DNA of 64,000 bases, taken from the NCBI RefSeq assembly GCF_007997075.1, contig NZ_VORS01000003.1, forward strand, positions 186,001 through 250,000. Reading direction: 5' to 3'. The notes under the pieces are model-generated. The model saw nothing but the letters and a program-made list of their open reading frames with translations, was not told where the DNA came from and did no database searches. Numbering within the stretch: the stretch's first letter is position 1; each line of letters opens with the position of its first letter. The stretch comes from Polaribacter sp. IC073. Lineage in GTDB: Bacteria; Bacteroidota; Bacteroidia; Flavobacteriales; Flavobacteriaceae. Below, one piece after another: positions 62,943-64,000 of the stretch. The translations under genes were made by a program, and so were the position numbers.

Positions 62943-64000
62943 ATGCAACCTCTTCATATTATTATCTTAATTATTGCTTATTTTTCTGTTCTCATGTTAA
63001 TTTCTTACATCACAGGAAAATCTGCAGACAATAAAACTTTTTTTAAAGCAGACAATTCTTCACCCTGGTATTTGGTTGCTTTTGGTATGATTGGCGCATC
63101 TCTTTCTGGTGTTACTTTTATTTCTGTTCCTGGTTGGGTAGAAGGGCAAAATATGAGTTATTTTCAAATGGTTTTAGGGTATGTTGTTGGGTATGCCGTG
63201 ATTGGTTTGGTCTTACTTCCGCTCTATTATCGATTAAACTTAACATCTATCTATACTTATTTAGAAGATCGATTTGGCTCCTATTCTTATAAAACTGGTG
63301 CAAGTTTCTTTTTACTTTCGAGAACAATTGGTGCTGCTTTTAGACTCTTTTTAGTGGCAAATGTGTTGCAGTTATTATTATTTGATAGCTATGGCGTTCC
63401 GTTTTGGGTAACCGTTTCTATCACTATTTTATTAATTTGGCTATACACTTTTAAAGGAGGAATTAAAACCATTGTTTGGACAGATACATTACAAACCTTA
63501 TTTATGTTGATTGCTGTTGGCGTTTGTATTTATACAATTTCCGATGAACTAGAAATTAGCAATATCTTTTCTTACGTTGTAGACAGCGAATTGTCTAAAA
63601 CATTCTTTTTTGACGATGTAAATGCTGGTAATTATTTCTGGAAACGTTTTCTTGCAGGTGCTTTTGTTGCTATTGTTATGACAGGTTTAGACCAAGACAT
63701 GATGCAAAAAAACCTGACGTGTAGAAACTTAAAAGATGCGCAAAAAAATATGTTTTGGTTTACAATTGTGCTCGTAATCGTTAATTTTTTCTTTTTAGCT
63801 TTAGGCGTTTTATTAACAGATTATGCTCAGAAAAACGGAATAGACGCACATAAAGACGAACTTTTTCCAATAATTGCAACCAAAGGAACTTTAGGTTTGG
63901 CTACTGCTATTTTCTTTTTACTTGGTTTAATAGCAGCTGCATATTCAAGTGCAGATTCTGCTTTAACTTCTTTAACCACTTCTTTTAGTATCGATATTTT
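62943..64000 (+). CDS. Sodium:solute symporter (SSS family), N-terminal part
   Basis: The frame is open from the ATG at 62943 to the window end (352 residues). It shows repeated membrane helices and SSS hallmarks: [56 protein letters not shown] and [24 protein letters not shown]. The solute is not clear; related Bacteroidetes proteins are annotated as general sodium:solute symporters. The 3' end is outside the window. Confidence 0.9.
   Translation, partial: MQPLHIIILIIAYFSVLMLISYITGKSADNKTFFKADNSSPWYLVAFGMIGASLSGVTFISVPGWVEGQNMSYFQMVLGYVVGYAVIGLVLLPLYYRLNLTSIYTYLEDRFGSYSYKTGASFFLLSRTIGAAFRLFLVANVLQLLLFDSYGVPFWVTVSITILLIWLYTFKGGIKTIVWTDTLQTLFMLIAVGVCIYTISDELEISNIFSYVVDSELSKTFFFDDVNAGNYFWKRFLAGAFVAIVMTGLDQDMMQKNLTCRNLKDAQKNMFWFTIVLVIVNFFFLALGVLLTDYAQKNGIDAHKDELFPIIATKGTLGLATAIFFLLGLIAAAYSSADSALTSLTTSFSIDI

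Noticed and set aside
1..64000. CRISPR array, insertion sequence, prophage, tRNA or rRNA genes
   Set aside because: I found no regularly spaced direct repeats, transposase or phage proteins, and none of the gaps holds a stretch with tRNA-like stems or raised GC content.

Overview
This window looks like a chromosomal segment of a marine Flavobacteriaceae bacterium, close to Polaribacter or Tenacibaculum. The reasons are the very AT-rich DNA, A-rich leaders instead of strong Shine-Dalgarno sites, many copies of the Bacteroidetes -7 box TAnnTTTG, a proteorhodopsin with its retinal-forming Blh enzyme, a complete kynurenine to aminomuconate cluster, and families typical of the phylum (TonB receptor with carboxypeptidase-like domain, DUF2141, DUF2853, DUF6263, YceI). 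I see no CRISPR array, insertion sequence, prophage, rRNA or tRNA gene. Almost all sequence is coding and most genes look like ordinary chromosomal housekeeping genes.

Layout. 1-5.0 kb: end of a phosphatidylserine decarboxylase gene, acyl-CoA-binding protein, a YceI lipoprotein, an epimerase, and a VWA/MoxR pair. 5-12.2 kb: an M28 peptidase, a DUF2914 membrane protein, YaaA, then the divergent blh/proteorhodopsin pair around a perfect 22-bp palindrome, L-serine dehydratase and a DUF2853 protein. 12.4-20.2 kb: dnaK behind a sigma-54-like promoter, an orphan ORF, an Lrp regulator divergent from metE, NDH-2 and two small proteins. 20.3-23.7 kb: a TonB receptor / DUF2141 / secreted-protein operon carrying three single-base lesions. 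23.7-31.8 kb: a minus-strand kynurenine catabolic operon (kynU, kmo, RidA-type deaminase, aldehyde dehydrogenase, small protein, atypical SDR, 3-hydroxyanthranilate dioxygenase, ACMSD-like decarboxylase, unknown protein). 31.9-42.4 kb: an NlpC/P60 lipoprotein, a SerB-SerA fusion, a UbiA-like protein, glycine decarboxylase, FKBP, DUF1206 and a D-Ala-D-Ala dipeptidase. 42.5-50.4 kb: pyruvate dehydrogenase E1 alpha and E2, an acetyltransferase, a second E2, YceI and an outer-membrane barrel. 50.5-62.1 kb: the whole heme pathway (hemA, hemCD fusion, hemB, hemL, hemE, hemF on minus; hemH and hemJ on plus) with a PchR/AraC-like regulator between the arms. The window ends with recR and the start of a sodium:solute symporter.

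How the parts fit: light-driven proton pumping (proteorhodopsin), respiratory NADH oxidation (NDH-2), heme supply and amino-acid catabolism (Trp via kynurenine, Ser, Gly, branched-chain or 2-oxo acids) describe a marine heterotroph living on protein-rich matter. Intergenic gaps hold several families of dispersed palindromic repeats. I found no clearly new multi-gene system. The most open items are the operator-like palindrome between blh and the rhodopsin gene, the unexplained members of the kynurenine operon, the decaying TonB operon, and the two unknown proteins built into the heme operon.
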